A stretch of DNA of 64,000 nucleotides from Apodospora peruviana (Eukaryota > Ascomycota > Sordariomycetes > Sordariales > Lasiosphaeriaceae). The notes under the pieces were generated by a model. The model was not told the DNA's origin, ran no database searches, and worked only from the letters and a program-made list of their open reading frames with translations. Made by a program: the position numbers and the translations under genes. Of this stretch, positions 10,021-19,403 are shown piece after piece (position 1 is the first letter of the stretch; every line of letters starts with the position of its first letter). Location of the stretch: positions 1,178,001 to 1,242,000 of the forward strand of contig JAUEDM010000004.1 in NCBI GenBank assembly GCA_033439685.1, given 5' to 3'.

Positions 10021-11457
10021 TCAAGGCGCGGCCATCCTCATCTTCATCATCGTCAGTTCAGAGCTCTTGGCCCACGACCCGTCCGGTGTCTGGCGATAAC
10101 ACATAAGCTTGCCCTCATCCCCTACACTCCCCAGAATTTGCCCGTCATCATCAAACCCGACCCGCCACACGGGCGTGCGGTGACTGTCGAGCTTGGCGAT
10201 CTCCTTCACGGTGTGCTTGATCTGCCCCGGCAGCCCGGCCCAGCTCCGGTCCGTCGTAGCCCGCGACTGGTCAAGCCCAGCACGAATCCCCGATTTGGGA
10301 TGCGACTGCTGTTGCTGCTGCTGCACTTCACCGCCACCACCCGCTCCAACCTTGGACGCAGCATCCTCGCCATCCACCGCTGCCGCGCGCTTCGTAGCCT
10401 TCTTAATCTCTCCCGCCGACCATCCAGCCTTAGCAGCAGACTCTGCATCAGCGGGCGGCGGTGTAGACAGCGCAAAAACCCTAACGAACCCGTCCTGACA
10501 CGCCGTGGCAATGATATCATATCCCCTGATATTCCCCGGCGCCCACGCGACATCTCTCACAAGCCCCCGGTGACCAGAAATCTCGGCAGCCAAATAAAAA
10601 TCCCTCGCGGCCGTCGGCACCCCCAGCGACGCGCTGACCGTATCCCGAGTCCTGTAGATCTTGACGCTGTCCATGGCGGCCACCACCAAGCCCAGCGCAT
10701 CCGTCGGCACGCCGGCCCGGAGCGCGGTGTAGCAAACATCCAGGTTTGGATCGAACCGGACCCGAAACACCGTCTCTTCCCCTCTGGCCGGTTTCGTGCA
10801 CACGGAAAACTGGTCCATCTGCGTGTAGTCCGACAGGTTCTCGGGCTGGTCGTTCTCGTAGACGGTCAGGTTGCCGTCGGCGGACAACAAGGTCAGGTAC
10901 GTGTGGCGTGTGTCGTCGACGTGCTTCATCGAGAAGGAGCGGTATGGGCTGCGACTGTTGCGCGTCTCGAAGGCCGCTTTGGGTTTGTTGCTGGCACTAC
11001 TGTTGCCTCCGGCGGGAGTGTTGTTTTCACCGCCGCTCCGAGACGTAGAAGAAGGTAGGTTGCCGCCGGCCAACGCAGCAGCAATGGCGCCGTAGCGAGC
11101 CGCGTTGCTGAATCTTCTGCCCGGGGCGGCGGAGGGATCCTCGGCCCAGAGCTTGAAGCGGCCCTCGATGCCCAGAGACGCCAGCAGGTTCGGGTAGATG
11201 GTCGGCGGCAGCCATTGCAGCTCGATGATCTCTCCGCCGTGGGCGCTCCAGTTGTCGCAGTGCCGCCACACGCCGTCCTTGTGCCTGTTGAAGACGCGAA
11301 TAATGCCGTCGACGGACCCGGTGGCGCACCGGTCGCCGTAGCTGTTGAAGGCGACGGCCTGGACCAGGTCGTGGTGGCCGTGCTTGAGAATTAGGTCGAA
11401 GTTGGACTTGTCGTCGACGGGCGGGGGGTCGCTTAGGAATGGGGATATGGGCGGCAT
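10021..11457 (-). CDS. seh1: Nucleoporin Seh1 (WD40 repeat protein)
   Basis: A single exon of 478 residues. The N-terminus carries the Seh1 signature LILKHGHHDLVQAVAFNSYG, GDRCATGSVDGIIRVF and AHGGEIIELQWLPP. Later blades include FYLAAEISGHRGLVRDVAWA and, near the end, LDSHRTPVWRVGFDDDGQIL. Seh1 is a six-to-seven-bladed propeller that completes itself with a partner blade in the Nup84/Nup107 Y-complex and in the SEACAT/GATOR2 complex that controls TORC1. The protein is longer than yeast Seh1 (about 350). The excess lies mainly in two low-complexity insertions: an Ala/Gly/Ser/Asn-rich one at about residues 125-170, and an Ala/Gly/Gln-rich one with a run of seven Gln at about residues 350-400. 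The start at 11457 is the first ATG of the frame and begins MPPISPFLSDPPPVDD. Confidence 0.92.
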   Translation of the reverse strand: MPPISPFLSDPPPVDDKSNFDLILKHGHHDLVQAVAFNSYGDRCATGSVDGIIRVFNRHKDGVWRHCDNWSAHGGEIIELQWLPPTIYPNLLASLGIEGRFKLWAEDPSAAPGRRFSNAARYGAIAAALAGGNLPSSTSRSGGENNTPAGGNSSASNKPKAAFETRNSRSPYRSFSMKHVDDTRHTYLTLLSADGNLTVYENDQPENLSDYTQMDQFSVCTKPARGEETVFRVRFDPNLDVCYTALRAGVPTDALGLVVAAMDSVKIYRTRDTVSASLGVPTAARDFYLAAEISGHRGLVRDVAWAPGNIRGYDIIATACQDGFVRVFALSTPPPADAESAAKAGWSAGEIKKATKRAAAVDGEDAASKVGAGGGGEVQQQQQQSHPKSGIRAGLDQSRATTDRSWAGLPGQIKHTVKEIAKLDSHRTPVWRVGFDDDGQILGSVGDEGKLMCYRQTPDGSWAKSSELTMMKMRMAAP

Positions 11458-11790
11458 CTTTGTCTGAATTGTTTAGTAATTGCAGTTGTCGCAGAATGGA
11501 ACCAACCTGAACTTGAACGTTGTGAGTTGTAGTGGTGTTGGATTGGAGACCCCTAGGCCCAAGCTCTCCTTTGGTGCATGCATTTGCATGTCTTGCATCG
11601 CATCGCTTTGGACTTGGAGGGGTGCTTGGTTCCCCCCCACACGACTTATGATTTGCTTTTGCATGTGACATACAGGATTATATATAGAGTCATTTACATC
11701 GTTTCAAAACTGAATTCCGAAATATGTCTGTCTATCTGGTATTTTAAAATACTCAAAGACGCCCTCGCAATGCATCGAGGCAGTAGGTTC
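11458..11790. other. Short intergenic region, seh1 promoter side
   Basis: About 330 bp between the 5' end of seh1 and the 3' end of alg7, which are in tandem on the minus strand. It must hold the seh1 promoter and the alg7 terminator. No distinctive motif seen. Confidence 0.5.
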
Positions 11791-13263
11791 CTACCAACGG
11801 CCCGTAATACCCCAATTATCCTCTTTGAATACCAGCAACGCGAGGCCATGCCGGACAAACAACCCCAACAGCCCAAGGACGGTCTGCATAGCCGTCAGCT
11901 CAACAGCCAGACGGTCCTCTCGCAGCGGACCCCGCCACACAAGCCAGAGATTCAGTATGGTAAAGTTACTCGTCTCGACAAAGTTACCCTGCTCATCGAG
12001 TGTCACCCGCAGCAACTTCACCTTGTCCAGCAGCTTGAGCACCAACGCCACCGGCGGCTTCGGTTGCCGGTCCGGCGTCCACGGCGTAACGCTCGGCTCC
12101 AGCAGGCCCGTACGCGCATTAAAGCGCGGCAACCGGTGCCGCGGGCAGGGGACGAGCCCGAACAGCTGCGGCAACGAGTAGCAGAAGTTGAAGATTTGCG
12201 GCATCAGCAGCAGGACCAGCGTCTTGCTGAAATGTCCCATGATGCTGACCACGGCAAATACCATCCCGGCAAAGTAGCAGTACGTGTCGCCCACGAACAC
12301 GCGGGCGGGGTACCAGTTGTAGCAGAGCAGCGCAAAAGAGACGCCCAGGAACGGCAGCAGGAAGTACAGCGAGAATAGGTGCGAGTCCGTCGCTGGATGT
12401 GGGTACGGCGTGAGCAGATACAGGCAATCGTTGAACGCGAGCAATAGAGCGATCACGATGGACTGGGTGACCTCGATCCCGTTGATGCCCGCGAGGATGT
12501 TGATGCTGTTGGGACTAAAAATGGCCACGCCCGCCATGTAGACGTAGTAGAGCGCGCCGAGGTTGAAGAGCTCACCGAGGTACGGCTGCAGCGGGATGGG
12601 TATCACGATCGAGGTCACCCCGAAATCGACAAAGTAGACGACAAGGAGCGGGATCGATGCGAAGGCTGGGATGAAGAACTTGTGCCGCCAGCGGATGTCG
12701 AAGAGGTCGTCGCCGATGCCGAGGATGGCGATCGACTGGAGGGAGATGATGGCGGATAGATACGAGGCAAGCTGTTTTTACTCCCTCTTGTTAGTGTTAT
12801 TTTCCCCAAAGAAACACACAAGTCTGAGAAAACACACCTTGCTATGCGGGAACCGATGGAGGAAGCGACCCTGCTGGACATGTTCCAGGTGCAGCACCAC
12901 ATCACGATTACCACCTCCGCTCGTCGCGGCCACAATGTCCTTGTAGAAGGGAAACGGAATAAAGACGATGACCACCAGCAGGTAGACGATGGCACAGATG
13001 GCACCCATGCACTCGGGAAGCTCCCTCCTGTGGTGCTTGCTCATGTCCACGCCCTTGAACCCGGCCTTGATGAAGGTCGGGCCCAACCACCGGATCATAG
13101 AAAACGTGGCGCTGAAGGCCAGCCCGCTCAGAGCGAGCGACGCGATCAGCGGCTCCCCATCTCCCTGGAACGTGTTTGCGAGGACGGCGACGCACGCGGC
13201 CGTCAGCGCGAGCAGGCTGAGCGTCTCGGTGCGCGAGAGCGAGGTCGACGATAGCGCTGTCAT
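11791..13263 (-). CDS. alg7: UDP-GlcNAc:dolichyl-phosphate GlcNAc-1-phosphate transferase
   Basis: Two exons, 13263-12838 and 12771-11791, give 468 residues. The 66-nt intron has donor GTGTGT, a CTAAC branch site and acceptor ACAG, and the junction reads FPHSK|LASYLSAII. The enzyme performs the first step of N-glycan assembly on the ER membrane and is the tunicamycin target. Diagnostic stretches are FIKAGFKGVDMSKHHRRELP, followed by ECMGAICAIVYL; the Asp-rich ILGIGDDLFDIRWRHKF; NILAGINGIEVTQS; and CYNWYPARVFVGDTYCYFAG. All are membrane-embedded catalytic motifs of the GPT/MraY superfamily. About ten hydrophobic segments are visible. Length matches the family (yeast 448). The gene is divergent from the JmjC gene, with about 600 bp between the starts. 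Confidence 0.95.
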
Positions 13264-13863
13264 GGTTGTTCTGCCGCCGGGGAGAGTCGGTGCTCATGAT
13301 CGGTAGATGTCACGGAATAATCGGGACTCGAAGGAGCACATTATTCCCCAGAACGGGACGGTTGAGAAGGAGTGTCAAAATTTGGCGATATGAAGTTTTG
13401 AGCTTCTCGGCCTAAAAGACAGATTGCCCCTAAATAACAGGCGAGGCGAGACGTCATTTCGGGCCGCTGTCAGGGGACCTTGCCGGCCGACGGTAGTGGT
13501 ACCTGCGGCCACCCCCTGCACGCGCAGCCAGCGCCGGATAAGGTGGGTCCTCGCCAGTAAGTGGCTGCAGAGCGCTACAGTGCAAGATCACTTCCAATGG
13601 CTTGGCTGGGTTCAACTCCGGCCCGACACCTCGTCATCGTCGACATCGTGACTTTAGGCAAACATAATCCATACTATTAAAGGGCCGATTTTTTGTCTAA
13701 ACATTATTGGGGTTTCGGTGCTTGTTTAAAACCCATGCAAAAGTCTATTTAATCCCTATTTATTTACCCTCTCCTTTTTCCTACTGTCCCCCTTTCTTTC
13801 GAATTTGACTACCGGTATCTTTTCTCATATTTCACGTATGCGGACTAGAATCTTCTGATTGAG
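13264..13863. promoter_or_regulatory. Divergent promoter region, alg7 / JmjC gene
   Basis: These 600 bp separate two start codons on opposite strands, so both promoters lie here. The 130 bp before the JmjC gene are pyrimidine-rich, as often seen near fungal transcription starts. No specific operator was identified. Confidence 0.5.
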
Positions 13864-15486
13864 ATGGACATGAGCATGAAGGCGTACACCGGAACCTCTA
13901 GATATCACGACAACTTGAAAGCGCACTGTCTATCCGCTGCAGAAGGGATCCGTCTTGAATGTTGTGGTGGTGGTGCTTCTTCTCCTCCACCCGCCAAAGC
14001 TGAACAAACAGAGCACGCCAGCAGTATGGACAGGTTGTCCTACTGCTGCGGAGAACCGCTGGCGCAGCTCCTTCGGCGACAAGCCGAAATTTTACTGTCT
14101 CTCTACGACGACGACCAGCAAGGACAACAGCAGCAGCAGCAGCAACAACAGCAGATACAGGAAGAGAATAGGGACGAGAAGCAGAAGTTGCTGCTTGTTA
14201 AACGGCTCGACGATCTCATGTCGATGGCGTACTCCAAGTTCTACGCGTACCTGTTCAAGGATCTGCCGGTCGGCTGGCGGCAGCTGTATACCGATGCCGC
14301 AATTCTCAAGTTTGCCGTCCTGTTCCTGAGTAGAAGTAGTCGGTCTCCTGGTGTGGGCGATGATGAGAGTAAGTTGGATGAGATGATCAAGACGCTGGAT
14401 CTCGCGCTGATACTTGCCGGTGCGGCTGGGCCAGTGCGGAGGGGGAGGCGTTGGATAGATGAGACTTTTACGTTGCTTGAGGGGGTCTGGGGGACGGCAT
14501 CGGATGACAGTGTTGGCGAGAATGAGGATAGTAACCACGAGAGACCGGTGAAGAAGATGAGGTTATCGAATAATAGCAGGGGGTCACGGTGGCAGGACAC
14601 GCCCTCGTTCTCTACGACGGAGTTGTTCACAGCACCTGTGAAATACCCAGTACGACGGACTGGAACGATCCCGCTCGACGAGTTTCAGGCCCACATGGCC
14701 CGGCCTCCGAGTAAAGGCTGGGGATCCGAACCCCTCGTCATATCAGGGATGGTCGACGAGTGGCCGGCGCGGACGACACATCCGTGGGCCAAGCCCGCCT
14801 ACCTGTTGTCGCGCACGTTCGGCGGCCGGCGGCTGGTCCCCGTCGAGATCGGGCGCAGTTACGTCGACGAGGGCTGGGGACAGAAAATCATTCCATTTGG
14901 GTACTTCTTGCGCGAGTACATCGACAACTTATCAACTTCTTCTGATAAACAGTCGATAGCTTACCTTGCCCAACACCAACTCCTGACCCAGCTTCCGGGC
15001 CTGCGAAACGATTTGTTGATTCCGGACCTCTGTTACACCGTTCCACCCAAACACCCTACCGATCCGACCCAAGACCAGGCGGAACTGGACTCGCCCCAGC
15101 TCAACGCCTGGTTCGGACCACCGGGCACAATCACGCCTTTGCACACGGACCCGTACCATAACCTACTCGTGCAGGTGGTGGGGAGGAAATACGTGCGTCT
15201 TTACGCGCCGGGGGAGACGGCGAGTATGCGCCCCCGCGGGAAGGAAGGGGGTGTCGAGATGGGGAACACGAGCCTGGTCGATGTTGGTGTTATTGAGGGA
15301 TGGGATTTACCACCACCGGAAAGTGAAAGTAGCAGCAACGAGGGCTGCTGGGAGGAAGAGTTCCGCAAGGTGCCGTATCTAGACTGCATACTTGAGCCGG
15401 GGGACACGTTGTATATACCTATTGGGTGGTGGCATTATGTGAGGGGGTTGAGTGTGAGTTTTAGTGTGAGTTTTTGGTGGAATTAG
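13864..15486 (+). CDS. JmjC (cupin-8) domain protein, KDM8/JMJD5-like
   Basis: A single exon of 540 residues. The N-terminal half (to about residue 255) is helical in look and contains a run of ten Gln at nt 14125-14154. The C-terminal half is a JmjC domain: PLVISGMVDEWPA opens it, and the Fe(II) ligands are His427 and Asp429 in TPLHTDPYHNLL and His524 in IPIGWWHYVRGLSVSFSVSF. The Lys of VVGRKYVRLYAP is in the place of the 2-oxoglutarate-binding residue. With the facial triad intact, the protein is expected to be an active 2-oxoglutarate-dependent dioxygenase. JMJD5 relatives hydroxylate arginine or have been proposed to demethylate or clip histone tails. The actual substrate in fungi is unknown to me. 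The start has MDMSM; the third codon is a second possible start. Confidence 0.85.
   Translation: MDMSMKAYTGTSRYHDNLKAHCLSAAEGIRLECCGGGASSPPPAKAEQTEHASSMDRLSYCCGEPLAQLLRRQAEILLSLYDDDQQGQQQQQQQQQQIQEENRDEKQKLLLVKRLDDLMSMAYSKFYAYLFKDLPVGWRQLYTDAAILKFAVLFLSRSSRSPGVGDDESKLDEMIKTLDLALILAGAAGPVRRGRRWIDETFTLLEGVWGTASDDSVGENEDSNHERPVKKMRLSNNSRGSRWQDTPSFSTTELFTAPVKYPVRRTGTIPLDEFQAHMARPPSKGWGSEPLVISGMVDEWPARTTHPWAKPAYLLSRTFGGRRLVPVEIGRSYVDEGWGQKIIPFGYFLREYIDNLSTSSDKQSIAYLAQHQLLTQLPGLRNDLLIPDLCYTVPPKHPTDPTQDQAELDSPQLNAWFGPPGTITPLHTDPYHNLLVQVVGRKYVRLYAPGETASMRPRGKEGGVEMGNTSLVDVGVIEGWDLPPPESESSSNEGCWEEEFRKVPYLDCILEPGDTLYIPIGWWHYVRGLSVSFSVSFWWN
14125..14154 (+). repeat. CAG/CAA repeat encoding ten Gln
   Basis: Ten consecutive glutamine codons, mostly CAG, in the linker part of the JmjC protein. 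Such tracts vary in length between strains. Confidence 0.9.
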
Positions 15487-15916
15487 ATATCAAGGAGCGT
15501 GGAACAGAAATGCAAGGAAGATTCCTTACTGGGGTGTGTTGTGCGGCATGGCATGTAAGAGACAGGTTTATACTATTGCCCCACCCTGTCGGTTTTGATA
15601 ACCAAGAATAAAGGGGTGTTTATTAGGCAAATATACCTGGCTCTTGGTAGCCACTTATGTTAATTTGTTCTGTCTCTCTTCTCTCACTAGAAGTACCTGG
15701 TATGTACGGATACCCCGACCCAGCACGCCGGCACCAAGTTCCCAACGAGAACCCGAACTCTCCTCTGAGAGGTTGACTCAACCCAACAGCCATTCACCAT
15801 AACCAATCCCTCGGGTCCGCCATTGAAAGGTCATTGTGTAATTACCAAATAATATTTATTCGAATACATAGGTCTATATATCATAGCCCATCCGGTCATG
15901 TCCCGTCATGTCATAC
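15487..15916. other. Intergenic region between convergent genes
   Basis: About 430 bp between the 3' ends of the JmjC and methyltransferase genes. It holds both terminators. AT-rich patch near 15840-15870. Nothing else seen. Confidence 0.5.
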
Positions 15917-17102
15917 CTACGGCGGCTTCTGCGCCCAGACAAAATGCACAGGAACATAAGCATGAATCCGCCTATTCCACAAAGTCGTTTTCATCTTATT
16001 GACAAGATCGTCCAGCTCCGCCTGTTCGATACCAGCCTCGACGAATGGCTTCGCGCAGAGGGCAACCACCAGATCCATCACTATCTCGCGGAAATAGCCC
16101 CCAATCATCCTAGGGTGCGGGTCCTTGGGCCAGTCGCCCACAGGCAAGTGAAAGATGCGCCTGGTCACGTTAACGAAACCCATGGCCTCCAGGTCGTCGG
16201 GGAGGGTCTCGATAAATCTGACTTGGAAGCCGTACTTCTCGCCGAGCGTGTCCCGGCACATGTCATAGAATTTGGTGAGGGCGTGGTCGGGCTGGACCGT
16301 GCCGTCGTCGCAGCCTACCCGAGGCAGAATTTCCTGGGACTCAACCCAGCCGCCTGGCTTGAGATTTCTACAACAATTAGTCAAAGCAGAGAGGAGATCG
16401 AGATTCGCTGATTTGGCCCTTACTCAAAAATGGTGCAAAAAAGCTTCAAGTTGTCCTTGAGCGTGTTTCCCACAAAGCGCAGATGCATGAAATCGAAGTC
16501 ATCGGCATGCACCCAGTTGTCCTCAATGTCGTCAACCATAAACTCGACATTGGGCGGTATCCAGACCGGTTGTATAGGCGATAGATCAACCCCAATGACC
16601 CTTGCACTGGGAATGGCCTCGCCAACTGGCAACGCAGCCGGTTAGTTCACGCCTGGCTGGAACCCAGTACTCCCCCCTCAAACGTACCTTCAATGGCCCA
16701 ATCGCCAAACCCGGTCCCCAGGTCAATAACCTTCTGAACGTTGTCTCCGATCGGTGCGAGATAGAGTTTGCCGCCGAGGAGCTCCTTCAACATGATGTGC
16801 CGCAAGGCTTCCCTGTTGTACTCGGCATCGTCGTTGGGTATCGGATACCTTCCGTAGCGGAACTTGTGATATCGCCTAGCCAGAGATACCTTGGGTGAGC
16901 ACTGCTAGACACCGGATAGGAGGTTGCAAGCCGAGTGTTGTTACCTTCCGTATTCCCAGACATGTTCGTTGACGCTCGAGGTCACGGAACCGAATGCCGA
17001 CTCCATTAGACTCCCTTCGTAGTCCGAAGTTACCTCTCGGGAGGCGTCCGGCAGAGGGTCATCAGGATCAGTTAGGGGTTCGATAATCTCGTGGTTATCC
17101 AT
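15917..17102 (-). CDS. LaeA-like SAM-dependent methyltransferase
   Basis: Four exons, 17102-16945, 16875-16688, 16625-16424 and 16367-15917, give 332 residues with phase kept at each junction. The pre-methyltransferase part contains SVNEHVWEYGRRYHKFRYG and YNREALRHIMLKEL, typical of the LaeA-like family (velvet-associated regulators and many secondary-metabolism relatives). Motif I is VIDLGTGFGDWAIE at about residues 102-115. Then come the acidic-loop region ARVIGVDLSPIQPVWIPPNV, FMVDDIEDNW, FMHLRFVGN and LKPGGWVESQE. Members are nucleo-cytoplasmic methyltransferases whose substrate is rarely known. Nothing in the neighbourhood forms a biosynthetic cluster, so a role in secondary metabolism is not supported by context. 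Intron 1 has a second possible acceptor (CAAG) but only the GCTAG acceptor gives RRYHKFRYG. Confidence 0.88.
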
Positions 17103-19403
17103 TTTGTTTGTGTAGTCAAAAACAAAGTCAGAGGTTTTATCATAAACCGGCGCTCTGTGCGAGCGTCGTAACAGTAAGACCGGCCAACCGGAACAAGAGG
17201 GACATCTTCAACTATACAGTTGTTGATGAGGTGGCCTGCTTGTTGTTGGAACTCGGGGCCATGCACAGGAGGCAGAAACACAAAAGGGGTGCGGCCTGTT
17301 TTGGTAGGTACAGGAAGCGTAGGTATCTTGGGTAACTACCAAGATTAGTATGACATGAAGGCTGTCTTTGATAGGCTAACAATGCCGCCAGATAATGAAC
17401 GGGAGGACAAAAGCAGCTCAGATGTGTGAAGGAATTTTGAGGAGTGTGTAGTAAGTAGGACGGCTGCCAGACAAAGAAACCAAATCGCATAGCCACCGAC
17501 GCAGTGAGAGAAAAAAGACGGCGGCCCCTCGGGCTTAATAAACAAAGATGGCACGGATGACCAAAAGGGGAAATTCTGTTGAGCGAAGGGTTTCGATCAA
17601 GTCTTGGAAATGGTATGGCCTGCCCAAGATCACTGCGGGGTGTTCACGAACGACTCGACAGTCAGATAATATAACCCATGGGTGAGGGGAGGAAGAGATT
17701 TGGCTCCCGAATGACGGGCAGCAAAGATCGAGCGGATCCTGCGGGAGGAGGTAGGGGTATTAATCTGCACAATGCAAATAACTGGGCCAGGGCCAAGGAG
17801 CCACATAGATGGACCTGTGAACCACTGCGCTGGACAGTGGAGAGGATGAGCAAGACTGCAGGTGAGGAGCAAAGAAAGTGAGGAAGTGTGAGAGTTTGGA
17901 TATCATTGCTGGGGTTGTCATCCAATCAAGACGCGTATTGTTCTGGAAGCATGGCCAGGTGCAGGAGAGAAAACGCCATGTCTGCATCCCAGCCTTCTGC
18001 TGGAAAGGAAGGAGTGTGATGCACAGATGCTCCAGGACGGCACAGAATTGACTGATCCAGCACTACGGAAGGGCTCCCACAAGTCCCACCCAGCCAGTTG
18101 TCCAATGGCACACGCACGGAAGACGAACGCCTCAGACACCTCCATGGGAGCCGTCCGCCGTGCTGGGACCACGCAGGGAGGTCCAACAGTGCCGAGCGGG
18201 GCGGGTTGGATAACTCGACCGTTATCGAGTGTTACTGTTCGTCGTCCCGGTGGCATGGCAGCATCTACGTGACATTTTGCACGCTGCGGAATGAGAGATT
18301 GCCGTGCACAAGAGCCGCGATAATATGTGCAAAATCCAAGATCCCAACCAGAGAAGCCGGATGGAATAGTACCAACGGCCAGCACGAACTGAAGCAAGCA
18401 AACATTTTGGGAATGCCCAGAGCCAGCACAGCACGCCGATCGATATCAACCGCGGAGCGGGGCGGGGCGGGGCGGATCAGACTGCTGCATTGGAGAGTTG
18501 GGTTCTTGCGACGCACACACAAGTCCGCATAGTCCGATCCATCTTGGGTCACCTGACTGGGTGCCTGGCAGCTGCCTGGGTAGCATACCAAACAAGCGGA
18601 AGAGCCCGGACCCCGTCGTCGTGCAAGTTGCGATCGAGGCTTTGGTTTTGGTGCCATGATCGGTCCGGTGTGGACAGCGAAACAACGGCTTTACCGATAA
18701 AAAGAAAGGCTGGCGCTCGAAACGAGTCAGAGGAGCGGTCAAGTTGTTGTCACCGGGAAACGGTCAAATGCGCAGGTACAGGACCGTTCCCAGCGGCGAA
18801 AGGGCCTCGCCCGACGAGGTGGGAAGATGCAATCCCATTCCAAGGTCAACGAACAATGGCTGTGGCGGGGGAAAACGGAAGAGCCCGTGGTCCCCGTCCA
18901 CAGGTTGGCAGGGGTAAGGCAGCTGACAGGTGTCCACCAGTTGTCCACTCAACATTGCGCCGTCCAATTGATGGATCCCCCACTCAAGTCGCGTCTTGCA
19001 GCGCGTCTCAATGCGTGGATACGAAAGTCTGGCTGGGCTGGATAATAAACACCTCTTTGGGCCATGTACTAACAATTCACTCCCGCCCACTGTTCCCTAC
19101 ACCACCAATGCTTGGCCAATTCACAATATAATTCTCTCAATGCTGTCATGATTATCGAAAGATCAACTCACGAGCTTCACTAATATCTGCTAATTCTAGC
19201 ATTTTGAAAGACGCGGGGCAGATCGCCTTCACCTATCTCGACCCGTGTTAGCTATTATTTTGTTCCAGCCGAACACCACCACCACCCATCGTCACCAAAA
19301 CTGCAGACACCTGTCTGTAACCACCACTGATCGACCAGTCTCCATGAATCCTCGGATTCACACCCGTGACGCGTTCGTATCTTTATAGGAACAACACGCA
19401 ATC
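17103..19403. other. Long intergenic region between methyltransferase gene and cdc45
   Basis: These 2.3 kb lie between divergent genes. No open frame has protein-like composition. A G-rich block with overlapping CreA-type motifs lies at 18452-18475. The last 250 bp before cdc45 are pyrimidine-rich with CACCACCACC-type sequence, in keeping with a promoter and leader. Confidence 0.5.
18452..18475 (+). promoter_or_regulatory. G-rich block: four overlapping SYGGRG (CreA-type) motifs, possible G-quadruplex
   Basis: GCGGAG is followed by three GCGGGG units sharing end bases, so four copies of the SYGGRG consensus of the carbon-catabolite repressor CreA lie within 21 bp. The three GGGG runs plus a GG run could also fold as a G-quadruplex. 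The block is about 930 bp upstream of cdc45 and 1.35 kb upstream of the methyltransferase start. Function is inferred from motif only. Confidence 0.35.

Noticed and set aside
10138..11058. 306-codon open frame antisense to seh1
   Set aside because: Arg/His/Pro-rich composition typical of a shadow frame; no motif, while the sense frame is Seh1.
15917..17102. Secondary-metabolism gene cluster around the LaeA-like methyltransferase
   Set aside because: Neighbours are Alg7, a JmjC protein and Cdc45; no synthase, P450 or tailoring enzyme present.
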